64,000 bases of DNA from Brevipalpus yothersi. Taxonomy: Eukaryota > Arthropoda > Arachnida > Trombidiformes > Tenuipalpidae. Made by a program: the position numbers and the translations under genes. The notes beneath the pieces are model-generated. The model saw only the letters and a program-made list of their open reading frames with translations, had not been told where the DNA came from and ran no database searches. The DNA is taken from assembly GCA_003956705.1 (NCBI GenBank), contig QZCP01000446.1, positions 180,484-244,483 on the forward strand, written 5' to 3'. This document shows, one piece after another, positions 1 to 10,608 of this stretch (the stretch's first letter is position 1; each line of letters opens with the position of its first letter).

Positions 1-222
1 AAGAAGTAATTAACAATATTTTTCCATTCTTTCATCATTCACTCTGAAATACGGATGAATTTTAATTCTAATTCTCATTGAACGAATTAGAGAGCTGTAG
101 ATAGTATTTAAGAGAGAGAAATAGAAAAGTTGAGATAAAAAAAATCAAAATAGGTGGATACATAATGAATTATATAATTTTTTCCCTCTCTTCTCCATTT
201 CAATACATTTCCCAATACACAG

Positions 223-541
223 GTTGTCTATCATCCAAGTAAAATAGCTATCCACTATCTTCGAGGATGGTTCATCATTGACCTGGTTGCAGCATTACCA
301 TTTGATCTTATATTCATCGAAGCAGACATTGATGATGTGAGTATGATTTCTCATTAAAACTTTCTCTCTCTCTCTCTCTTCAATTATCATTCAACTCATC
401 GAACATTCGAATGAGAGCCTAAATGTATGAATGTCAAGAGAGGACCACTTGTCATGATAGTCTTCAATTACTGGCCAATATCATGTGTGTCTGTATGACT
501 TTTGGATGATTACTTCACTATTTTGGATGAAATTCGATTTG

Positions 542-573
<32 letters not shown>

Positions 574-3500
574 ATTTCATCAGACACCATGGTGATTCTG
601 CTGGACTAGCGTGTCATGTGAAAATAATTTGAATAGTTTTTTTTCTATTATAATATCTACATGTGTGTCCAGAAACGATTGACCAAGCATTTGTCGAATG
701 GTAGATATATGCGAATTGAGCATTATAGAAGTTCGGTGTCTGATCGATTATTCATGTTCAATCGCGTGGTCAGCTTCATTCATTATGATATACCATTGGT
801 AGTAGAGGTCAGGTCTCGATTAGTATCGATTTTTTTTCTCTCTCTCTCTTCTCTTCATATGTAAACCATTGGTCAAACAATTTTGCTTCACTAATGAACG
901 GATACACTTTGATTGGTGTGACTAAAATAGTTCAGCCTAAACAGCAAATCATTTACTACATGCTCAGCTATAGCACCAGACAAACTGGGTACATACACAT
1001 ACAGAATTTATCATGAAATTTGATTCTCCCTGAAACAAAGTTGAGTATATTCGCTTCACGTGGATCCCGTTGCATTGCTTAAATATAATCATGATCGATC
1101 AGTCTCGCCCAAAGTAGAAGGGTTGAAACATGTGATATGATCAAGGGTGTAAAAGATTCCCATTTTATCCCACTGATTTGATGGCTTTCAGAATAGATAT
1201 TATTCATTAGTGAAAATGGAAGAGGTAGAGAGACGAACTCTTATTCAAGATGATTATCAAAATTCATGGCCACAAGGACCCGAATTGAACCAGAATTATT
1301 GTCAGATAAACCATATTTTTTTCATTAAAAGAACAAAAATGTAATATTGAAACTTCTTTTTTTCCATCTCTCATTTCATGATGCCTCCAGGCAACAACTT
1401 TAATCAGTCTACTAAAAACTGCTCGACTTTTAAGATTGGTTCGAGTTGCACGAAAGATAGATCGATATTCTGAGTATGGAGCTGCTGTTCTTTTACTTTT
1501 GGTGGCAGCATTCGCCTTGGTTGCCCATTGGCTGGCCTGCTTATGGTTCGTAAGGAATCCAACAATTAATATTATTATTATTGCTTCATTTATTTCCGAC
1601 AATTCATTTTGACTGTACATATTGGTCACAAGAATTTCCATAATTACGATGATTCCATTTCGTTTATCCAGGTATGCAATCGGAAATGCGGAAAGACTTA
1701 AAGTTAATAATATTAGATACCGAATAGGCTGGCTGTATGCTCTTGCGAATGATACTCATCATCCTTATGGTAAGCTTATTGTCCACATTGGAACTCTATC
1801 CGAATGCGTGTGTGCCTTTGAGTTATTAATTGAGCTCAATGATCCATAGAATATTTATTTTATTACCTTACAATTTTGAATGAATTATCGTTCACCATTC
1901 TTATCTCTCTCTCTCTTTCTCTCTCTCTCTTTTTACTGTGCCTTTCTTGCAGAATTTGATGGAACTGGAGGTCCACCAGTTCGAACCAAATACATAACCG
2001 CCTTATATTTCACTTTCTCATCATTAACATCAGTTGGTTTTGGCAATGTTGCCCCAACTACTGATATGGAAAAAACTTTCTCCGTTCTCATCATGCTGGT
2101 GGGATGTAAGTTCCATACGCTATCTCTAGAATGATACAACTTTACTCACTACAAGTACTACAAGTAATGCCCAGAGAAAATGGATGCTTCAACAATTATC
2201 AATAGGACCTTATTCTGAATGCTCAATTGATTTTTTGAACGAGAAAGAAAGAAAGAGAGAGAGAGAGAAGTGTATCAGGACAGCTCTCTCTATCTTTCCT
2301 TCTTTTTCCTTCTCACTTTTTGATCTCAAATGATTGTCCATGAGTGAATAATTTGCTCTAATCTACTTTTTACTATGCAGCACTCATGTATGCATCCATT
2401 TTCGGTAATGTATCTGCTATAATTCAAAGGCTCTACTCAGGAACTGCACGATATCATACCCAGTTACTACGAGTACGTGAATTTATTCGCTTCCATCAAG
2501 TGCCTAATCCGCTTCGCCAGCGTCTGGAAGAGTATTTCCAGCATGCTTGGAGCTATACCAATGGAATAGATATGAACATGGTGAGTAGTTGAAATAATAG
2601 ATTAGTGATCATTGTTTTACCCTGGTCAAATGAGAGAGAAAAAGAGTAATAGAAAAAAAGAAAGCAAGAGAATTCTCGTCCAGTGTCCACCTTATCAACC
2701 CTCCCCACAATTTCCGGATAATATGATCACGAATCATTCAACCCAGATTTTTTCGACTAATACAACACGCACATAACTTGGCTACCAGTCCAAGTCCATA
2801 TTCCTCAACAAATCATTCAGAATTTAGCTGAATATGGAAGAATTTTTTCTACACTGTTCCGATATACCATCGAACTCGATCTCAATATCCATTCTAACAG
2901 AAGCATCTATTCTCCTATACTTTTTTCCTTTTCCTCCTCCGCTAATTAACAGGTATTAAAAGGTTTTCCAGAATGTCTTCAAGCTGACATTTGTCTTCAT
3001 TTGAATCGAAATCTTCTCAACAATTGTCCAGCATTTCAAGGTAAGTACAAATCAATATGATCGATTTTCACTTCCTCACGAACTCATTTTCTCATCCTCG
3101 AACACACATGCATTCTTTACATCAATTTTTCAACACCATTCTTCTATCTATTACAGGTGCATCTCCTGGCTGTCTTAGAGCACTTTCCATGAAATTTAAA
3201 ACAACTCATGCTCCACCAGGAGATACTCTTGTTCACAAGGGTGATGTTCTGGTGTCACTATATTTCATTGCTCGAGGAACAATCGAAATTTTGGAAGAAG
3301 ATACTGTGGTTGCTATTTTGGGTACCTCATCTTAATTCTGAACTTAGTATCATCAAGTCTCATAACAATCTGACTTATATCTAATCATATTGACCCCTTC
3401 ACTTTTTCAGGAAAAGATGATATTTTTGGAGAAAATCCTGTTCAATTTTCGACTATTGGAAAGTCAAATTGTGATGTTCGTGCCCTAACTTACTGTGATC

Positions 3501-5120
3501 TACACAAAATAGCCCGAGAAGATCTTCTCAATGTATTGGAAATGTATCCCGAATTTGTTGATCATTTTAATACTAATTTTAAATTAACCTACAATCTTCG
3601 CGATGAAAGTCAACAAGGTGTTGCAGTTCGTAGACATCGAAAAGATATATCCAAATGTATCAATACACGAAGTGTAGCCTCAGAGGAAGAGGGTAGGAAA
3701 TGATGAGGAATCTCAAGAACTTCTGATCAATCTGAATTATTTATTTGCTTATTTCATTTTCCAGAGGTTGGCAATGTAAACATAATCAAACAGAAAAACT
3801 ATTATGGCCCTTTTATGGCAAGCTCTCTGGATGATGAGGACAATGATCCAGATCCTCTGATGGTGTATTGTAATAATGTTAGAAGACGCTCTGGAACGGG
3901 AATACTCGAATTTTCACCAGCCAAAGCAGGCCAAGATGTGACACCAGCAAATCTTAGTTTTCGAGATGTCAAAAAAGTGAAAAGAAAAAAGAGTGCCACA
4001 ACTCATTCACTGGCAGGTGAGTATTGCATCAACCTCCTTCTGCACCGGAAGTTTGATGGATTGACTCAACTGACCTATATTATTTGTATTATTAACAGGT
4101 GCCTTATGCAATGTAAATAATCTTGCCTTCTCAACTGCTCACCAGTCTTCATCACCATACTCAGATGGCTCAAAAAGCGCATCAACAAGAGATATAAATG
4201 TAAGAAAATGCATCGGAAGAATTCAAGTGGAGATTCACTTTCCACATCTTAGCTAGCATAACTTATGACAGATAGAGTGCTGGGTATTCCGATCCATTTT
4301 GATATTGACTGTCAAATTTTTCTCTATCATCATCATTTTGCTTTTTCTATGGATTGAGGACCCTGTCCATTGCCAGATTGTGTGTATTTTAGATACTTGT
4401 AGACTTTTTCAGCTGTACCAGTCAGTTTATCAGTTTTATCATCATTTCTGTTCAAAGTATAAACTAACTCGAGTGATTGACATGATGTTTCGTTAAGGCC
4501 TAAAATCGAAGTTACTTAACGAATATACACGCCGTTGATTATCTGAATTTCTCTAATAAGACTTTTTTCTTCTCCCAGAGGATAACAGGAATTCAGAACG
4601 ATAGTATGGAAAACGAATTCAATCGATACTCCATAAGTAACCAGGAAAAGCTTGTACATAAAATTGATCACTTATCAAAGTAAGTGTTGAATGTTTCATG
4701 GTAACATATGATCTTTAATATTCTAAAACTTTCTCCTTTCAATTGATTTTCCACAGACGAATGAGTGATATTGAGAAAAGTGTTACTCAAAGACTCGAAG
4801 ATGTCTATCGAATACTCAAAGTAATTGCTCGAGAAAATGAAGCAAGTGGACCTGTGCGGATATCATTCAAGAATCGTGAAGATTTCTTTTCTCGCTTAGA
4901 ATCACGCCAAAGAACTCCTCTCAGTCGCACATGTAGCTGCTCAAGCAGTTTTCAATCAGAAGCTGTTCTAAGATCATCACTGAGACCAACAAGAAGTCTA
5001 ATTGAAACTCTCGAGTCAACGGACAAGTCTATCGATATGTCAGATCAATCACCTTATGAGTATGAAGAACTGCAAAAGATTGTTCGAGCTGATGGCAATG
5101 AAGAGCAAAATGGCTGTTGA
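223..5120 (+). CDS. sei: ERG-type voltage-gated potassium channel, 5'-truncated by window edge
   Basis: Plasma-membrane K+ channel of the KCNH/ERG family (fly seizure, vertebrate KCNH2/6/7). Twelve exons join in one frame: 223-336, 1391-1545, 1672-1769, 1953-2105, 2381-2580, 2953-3040, 3157-3321, 3411-3692, 3765-4016, 4099-4199, 4579-4679, 4757-5120, giving 690 residues and a TGA. Visible in order: S2-S3 with GWFIIDLVAALPFDL, the charged S4 LLRLVRVARKIDRYSEYG, S5, the pore with the ERG-type filter SVGFGN, S6 and C-linker (NPLRQRLEEYFQHAWSY), then the cyclic-nucleotide-binding homology domain (exons 2953-3692) and a Ser/Arg-rich cytoplasmic tail. The PAS/eag domain and S1 lie left of the window. 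Donors are mostly GTAAGT or GTGAGT-like; the donor after 1545 must be GTTCGT to keep frame. Family assignment is very firm; small tail exons are less certain. Confidence 0.95.
337..1390 (+). other. Intron of the ERG channel gene
   Basis: Gene-free stretch between the S2-S3 exon and the S4-S5 exon, with donor GTGAGT at 337 and acceptor CAG at 1388-1390. It holds a pure CT run at 547-573 and short CT-rich patches. The open frame at 661-864 shows no conserved feature. Confidence 0.85.
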
Positions 5121-5880
5121 AATGGAATTAAAATTGATTTATTAAGTATAGAAGGTTGTCGATTCCTTTCAGCAGAATAAAATAATTCCTGAAAAATCTA
5201 GCTTTGATAGATTCTCAAAAATAGAAAACCACGGCCGATTAGATTCATTTTTTGACAATCATTCTGAGAAAAATTTCAGATTCTTATCCGATAAATGAAG
5301 AATGAGATTTGTCATTTCATCAAGTTTTAGTCCTATCGAGCAATTCATGATGCAGAAAACTCTGAACAATTGAGAGTTCTAGGAACGGTGACAAAAATTA
5401 AATATAGCGGTAAAAGAGCGAACAGAGCTAATTCAAGCATTCAATTTAAGGTTTTATTGAAAATTAACGGCTAATCAGAGAATCTCATCATTGAATAAAA
5501 GAAAGACATCAATGGGCACAAATAATAAGCTTTCGGGAGACTTATTTCCATCAGTATCGGCCCTATGAAGATATGGATGATAAGGATTTCCTCCCAAATA
5601 AGAATCAAATCTACATTGCATGCCATCACTCAAGGGTATTTTCATCTGGCTGAAAGTAAAAGGAGCTGGACGTTAAGAGAATTCTTCAACACACGATCGA
5701 GCAATTCACTCAAGGATATTATCTATTAGTGATTTCATCTCCTCAGTGGCATCGGGTATGAATCATATCGTTAGAGCCTTTCGGTCTATCAGATCAAAAA
5801 CGGTTTGATCAGAAGAGAATAGTTGTAAACGTTGGAGTCATTTGTTCAATACTAGACCAGACCTTTGGCAATTAACGAGC
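5121..5880 (+). other. 3' flank of the ERG gene, no gene seen
   Basis: No convincing reading frame. AATAAA-like signals occur just after the stop (about 5176), so the 3' UTR probably ends nearby. The remainder shows nothing I can name. Confidence 0.5.
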
Positions 5881-6310
5881 ACCTAACGATAGTAGATGAA
5901 GCTTATTCCTAGCATAACTTTCCTTTCGCTTCCCTTCACAGTGTAAATACGGCTCTACCTCCATACAACTTTGCGAATAAGCAAAGTTACAGCATTCCTG
6001 TGTTGAATATCTCTAGAACTGTTGTATTGCTGCTCAAGGCACAGAATTTTCTCAATTCTTCACACCGGTGTCTTATAAATTTCACACACAATTTGTGTGG
6101 ATTGGTCATTAGTGTTTTTTTTTATCTCAAAACGATCGAAATATCTCCCACGGTACTTGTTTAATGATACCATCAATTCTTTCATCTGATGTCGTAAGCT
6201 CCTCTTGATTCCAACATAATAATAGAATAGCTGGAAATTTATTTTGAATTGATGCGAATTATAAACCTTCTCAGCCGGTTTGACACAAACTTTCGTCCAC
6301 ATGTAGTCTC
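5881..6310. repeat. Array block X, copy 1 (upstream of the IR gene at 6599)
   Basis: Related to 14680-15110 and 17340-17605, each lying upstream of an IR-like gene or pseudogene in the same orientation. On the minus strand it contains an open frame (6060-6302, 80 codons, beginning MWTKVCVKPAEKVYNSHQF). The same reading is recognisable in the other two copies but broken by stops. This is either part of the duplicated spacer or a relic of an unrelated small gene. Confidence 0.7.
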
Positions 6311-6598
6311 ATCATAATAGTATCTCAAATTTCAAATATGTGTAGCAAAGAAAAGCAGCTATTATCATTAATTATTAAAATTAGATAATTTGTCTTGAGA
6401 GTTTTGAAATATTTCTCTCTGATGAATATGGATAAATACCCTGATAGAGTTCGAACCAGCTGGAACAGCCGAATAGATACCATCTCAAGGAAGGAACGGT
6501 TCAGACTAATTTGATCATCCCATTTTGTTTCTCAAGCTTCATGGGAAGTGGTGAAAACAACACTCCTCTGAAGCAACTTATTGAATGCCAATTTCATC

Positions 6599-7780
6599 AT
6601 GAGTATCACGATAGGCTATCCATCATTTGGACATCTAGAGATTTTTGATGGTAAATTCCAAGGTATTTTGGCTCCATACATGAATAAGAAGGTATACTTT
6701 CCTCGTAACTTTACTGTCAAAGATTCCACCAAATTGACTGGCTCCATAGAAGAGCTGCTCAGCAATGAAGTGGACTTGATGTTCACTCTCTCACGTCTGG
6801 AGGAACTTTCGGAAAATATTACAACAGGAGCTGTTTTCAATTATCTTCAGTGCTATCTGCTTGGAAAAAGTTTCCTACGTAACGTGATCCAGCATCAAGA
6901 AGTGCAAGACATGGTCAAAGAGGTCGATTTGGCTACAAGAATTTTGTTTGGCCTATTCTCTTTCACATTAGTCATCACATTGAAGATGATCGATGGGCCT
7001 ACGATGAAGAATGGTCTCTGGTTCCTTGTCTCAATCTTCATGCGTCAATCTTCAATATTGATAGCAAAAAGAAGATGTAAGCGAATACTTATAGCAATGA
7101 TTATCTTTGCAGCATTTTGGAGTCAAATGTTCCTCTCTTCTATTATCAAAACAAGCCGCCTAAGTCGACCAGAGGGAATCAAAGTTGAAACTTTGGATGA
7201 TATCATCAGAAACAAATTCTATTTTGCTCCATCAACCACAGGAAAATGTGCAACTCTATTCCAGAAGTCTCCTGAATCGTCTAGGAAAGATTTTGCTGAT
7301 CGATTCTTCAAACAGGAACCAGCCAAAGATGCCGGTGATTGGATACGCAGATATCCCAGATTGTTCAGCTTGATTGAAGATTATTTTGCAGCATCTGCAA
7401 TTGAAATGGCATGTGTTATAGAGGGGAAAACTCATGGACAATTGACTCAGTCAAAAAAGGCTCTCATGGGATGTGCCGAGAGTCAATACTTTAGCAAAAA
7501 TTTGAGCAAGAAAAAGCAAAAGAGGCTCATAAAATGGGGCTATGCTTCACTAGAGATGGGTTTTTATCGGAAAGAAAAAGATTTCTATACTGGACTCATT
7601 CAAGATTCATTGAAAGGTAGAGCCAGTCCAGACTGTACAACGCTAGCAGAGCTCGAAGCAGAAGTGGTTCCGTTAAAATTCTCATTCTTCTCTCAATTTC
7701 TGAAATTCTATTTCTTTGTGTGCTATATCCTGATCTTATTGCTCATTTATATCAAAGTGCAAGCTGCAATTTCAAAATGA
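6599..7780 (+). CDS. Divergent ionotropic receptor (IR/iGluR-like), intact, subfamily A
   Basis: 393-residue intronless protein. ATG at 6599 is chosen because every copy in the array begins at the equivalent MS-(L/I/N) position; the frame upstream has only a TTG. The layout fits the ligand-gated channel core of iGluR/IR proteins without an amino-terminal domain. An S1-like lobe (about 1-100) has GSIEELLSNEVDL, resembling the S1 pattern G-LL-G-aDi. Then come M1 (about 115-131), a pore-like re-entrant segment (136-152, WFLVSIFMRQSS), M3 (162-184), an S2-like lobe starting SRPEGIKVETLDDII, and M4 (366-386). Cys272 and Cys346 sit where iGluR S2 has its conserved disulfide. Sequons lie at residues 38 and 73. 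No signal peptide is visible, so an upstream exon may be missing. The canonical SYTANLAAF motif of M3 is absent. The family call is my inference from topology and pattern. Confidence 0.75.
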   Translation: MSITIGYPSFGHLEIFDGKFQGILAPYMNKKVYFPRNFTVKDSTKLTGSIEELLSNEVDLMFTLSRLEELSENITTGAVFNYLQCYLLGKSFLRNVIQHQEVQDMVKEVDLATRILFGLFSFTLVITLKMIDGPTMKNGLWFLVSIFMRQSSILIAKRRCKRILIAMIIFAAFWSQMFLSSIIKTSRLSRPEGIKVETLDDIIRNKFYFAPSTTGKCATLFQKSPESSRKDFADRFFKQEPAKDAGDWIRRYPRLFSLIEDYFAASAIEMACVIEGKTHGQLTQSKKALMGCAESQYFSKNLSKKKQKRLIKWGYASLEMGFYRKEKDFYTGLIQDSLKGRASPDCTTLAELEAEVVPLKFSFFSQFLKFYFFVCYILILLLIYIKVQAAISK

Positions 7781-8109
7781 TTATCAGGCTGTTTCATTCC
7801 TAATGTTCATGGTAACAAATAGACAAGAACTTTCTCTGTAAGTAGAATGTGTACTCTCAACTATCAGCTGTGATAAAATGAATATGCTCTAGTTCAAATG
7901 CCCAAATAAAGAGCCCACTATTCTGAATGCATGTATGAATCAAGGAACTTGTGATTATTCTAACAACCTGAACGCTATGAAATTTTGTCTGAAAAATCTC
8001 CGGACTTTAATCTGATATTCTGGTAGTTGTTTTAAGCTGAAATCACTTGACCTACTTATATACTTTTATAAAGAAATTGACAGTAGAAATTATTATTATT
8101 TTAGCTAGA
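7781..8109. other. 3' flank of the subfamily A gene
   Basis: AATAAA occurs near 7904, a plausible polyadenylation signal for the gene ending at 7780. Nothing else recognised. Confidence 0.45.
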
Positions 8110-8610
8110 GTTCGCTATAATCTGTGAGAAAACTATTAATCATGAGATGGAGAGAATTTTTCAATCGCCACCACATTACTCTTAAGTGGTGCGATGAAAT
8201 TTCCATTGATCAGATGCCACAAATATTCTACTTTAAACTTGATGGAAGAACATTTATCCAATTTGAATTTGATATTATTTTTTTGGGAAGCTGCGTATTC
8301 CTCTTTCGAATGCTCACAATGTTCCTCTAGTGTTGATGAAAAATGAATATATCATCAATGTAATCAGTACAAAAATCTTCCAAACCGCTTCCTTTAATCC
8401 CTCGAAAAAATTCCTGAACTATTTCGATATCTGAATGGCATCACCTCCAATTAAAATTTTTTCTCAGTGTTTCTCATTTTAATATGCCAAAATCCACATC
8501 CAACACAGAAAAGTATTTTTTCCAAGAAAGTCTATCAATAATATTTTCAATTCCTGGTAATGGATAATTATGAGCAGTAGCTATCTTGTGTAAAAATCTC
8601 ATAAGTGGCA
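8110..8610 (-). mobile_element. Decayed Ty3/gypsy-type reverse transcriptase fragment
   Basis: On the minus strand, translation across frames gives a run of RT landmarks in the right order. A YPLP-I segment followed by KYFSVLDVDFG lies at about 8480-8570. The catalytic YIDDIFIF box is at about 8345-8400. A connection region KFKLDKCSS...EYLWHLINGNFIAPL is at about 8140-8260. Several frameshifts and stops separate them, so the element is dead. No protease, RNase H or integrase was identified beside it, and no LTR boundaries could be assigned. Order and spacing favour Ty3/gypsy over other RT classes. Confidence 0.75.
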
Positions 8611-8617
8611 GCAATAT

Positions 8618-9260
8618 ATGGAGAGCATTATTAATGATCTTGGTATTGATGAGCTGAAGTGGCAGGCGCCAACGAAGCAAATCGCGATGACACGCTTGTC
8701 TCGGCCGAGATTATCAGTAAAAATTCCTACCATTCTCTTCGGCAAGGAATTTGTTGCATCCCATCTGCTTCCCGCGAAAGATATAGATGACAAAATATCA
8801 GCTCTATTGAGAATCTCACGGAAATCTCGGCCTGGAGACAGGGAAAAAATCTTGAGAAGTATGAAAATTCGAATTTTCTGAAAATCTAGACTCACTGCTC
8901 TATTTTTGCAGCCTTCTCCTGATTTTCATCGATCCAAATTCAGTCATACTGGGATACATCTATGAAAGCATTAATGAATGCCCGGAACCTTTCAATACGA
9001 TAGCTTACAAGCCCATCAATTTGAAGAGTCAAGATCCGAAATATGGAGAAACTAAACTAACGAAACCTGTGGGTGAGTCAAATTGAGTCAAAGTTCTGTG
9101 TTAACCTCGAATCTCCGTCTAATTAGCTTCGAATTATCTGCTTTCTGATGAGCTCACCATGTCAGGTGTAGGCTCAGGCTTGACTATGGGACCTAGCACA
9201 TATTGGAGGACACCCTTACAATTGTTAGATTCAATCAAGGCAACCAAATTATACTTTCAT
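8618..9260 (+). pseudogene. Possible relic exons upstream of an IR-like pseudogene
   Basis: Open stretches with splice-like borders: a frame at 8618-8881, a TTTTTGCAG acceptor at 8911 followed by an open frame to a GTGAGT donor at 9073 (reading ends KLTKPVG), then an acceptor CAG at 9165 leading to a short open frame that stops near 9260. The 9000-9400 part recurs at 23160-23470 ahead of another IR pseudogene. Frames do not join cleanly, so this is at best a decayed exon set. Function is unrecognised; it could be an ancestral amino-terminal region of the receptors or an unrelated gene. Confidence 0.3.
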
Positions 9261-9630
9261 TGTTGACTACTATCCGTCAGTTTAGTTAAACTTTGATCAG
9301 CTCGCTCCACAGTATACAGTAGCAGGCAGAGGTCCAAAGACAATGCAGGAAAGATTTCACTGACAAAAAGATGGAATACAAATACAAGCAATACTAAACG
9401 TAACTCAAGCGTTGACTGGTACCACAACCTATTATAATATTCGAGTGAAAGCTTATTGAAGTAAAAGGAAAGGTAGAAAAGTTTGAGCTAAATACAGTAA
9501 GCCATGAGCTTGACTTATATATAGTGAACCCATTGAGATTATGGTCAGAAAGAAGTCGAGTGATTCATCTGGTTTATCGAAAAAATGGCTAAGGTCAAAG
9601 TCCCTATCTCAACAAAGTTATTATTGTCAT

Positions 9631-10010
9631 AAATTATTGAGCTTTGCTGTATTTTGTTTGGAGCAATAATAATAACTAACTTTATTCTTACAGTCTCTGA
9701 TGAGAAGCCCAGAAAGTGTATATTTTCATAAAAGTCTGGAGGAAAAAAAGCACAGAGATCTTATAAGATGGGGCCATGCTTCTTCAAATGGGGTTCAATC
9801 AAAGAGAAAAATTTGTCTATGAGATAGTTATACAGAATTTAATGGAAACAAAAGCCAGCCCAGAGTGTATTAAGATACCTGAGCCTAGAACTTAAGTGGG
9901 TGCACTGAAAGTTTCATTCTTCGCCGAACTTTTGAAGCTTCATTTTCTTACATCCTATTTTATAATTTTGTAGTCAAAATTCCTCAGACTACATAATGCT
10001 ATCTCAAAAT
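9631..10010 (+). pseudogene. IR-like pseudogene, C-terminal part, subfamily P copy 1
   Basis: Fragment of the S2 lobe and M4 of the array family. Recognisable pieces are IIELCCILFG, SPESVYFHKSLEEKKHRDLIRWGHAS, and the downstream KASPEC with its conserved cysteine. Frameshifts after the WGHAS stretch and in-frame stops destroy the reading. Its closest relative is the fragment at 23743-24003. No S1, M1, pore or M3 coding sequence is found in front of it. Confidence 0.8.
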
Positions 10011-10608
10011 AATTAGTTTGGCATAGCTTATTGTAGTTATGATAGCTAGATACACTAAAATTTAGCGCTGAAAGGTACCTATATTCCTAACTCTATAGAT
10101 CCTCCTGCTAGAGTACTGAATGTTTATCATCAATGAAGAACTAAGATAATGATTTCCTCTCATAAGAAATTACAGTACCTTGAGTTCAGAGCATTAGAAT
10201 AAATAGCAAATAATAAATCAATAGAATTGATTCTGAATTTTAGCCTCCAGTTGTCAGAGAACGGATCTGACTGGCTCAATTATCTTGCCTCTCACACACC
10301 ACGATATAACCTCTCGGACATAGAGCGTCGAAATATTGAACAATTAAATTGTAGGTATAATTATGAGGCTATCATGCTCTAATTAGACAATTTTTTCGAG
10401 AGTTCCGTAAAATTTAATTGCTAATGGCTATGAAAAAATATGGAGATAAAGTCTGACATTCCTTTCAGCTTTCACAATCCGTGACTCGACAACCCTCCAA
10501 GATAGAAACAGATCTAGCTTACCTGATCATCCTTATCAATTTTTCAGAATTTGAATAATATAGTGCGTGATTTGCCGAGAGAAAAAAAACTCAAAATCAT
10601 ATTTTATC
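10011..10608. repeat. Duplicated spacer before subfamily B, copy 1
   Basis: Similar along most of its length to 24004-24628, which precedes the intact B gene. The block has AATAAA-like motifs and a pyrimidine-rich AATTTTTCAG near 10540-10550 that could act as an acceptor for a spliced 5' leader. No coding potential seen. Confidence 0.7.

Noticed and set aside
661..864. 67-codon frame in the ERG intron
   Set aside because: No conserved motif, ends in a CT tract, and lies between two exons that join in frame without it.
6581..6598. Upstream extension of the first receptor gene (also at 10567, 15264 and 24596)
   Set aside because: These extensions open with TTG or GTG, not ATG, and are not conserved between copies; the common MS start was used.
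8124..8330. Plus-strand open frame of 68 codons
   Set aside because: It is the shadow of the minus-strand reverse transcriptase fragment, which has recognisable motifs.
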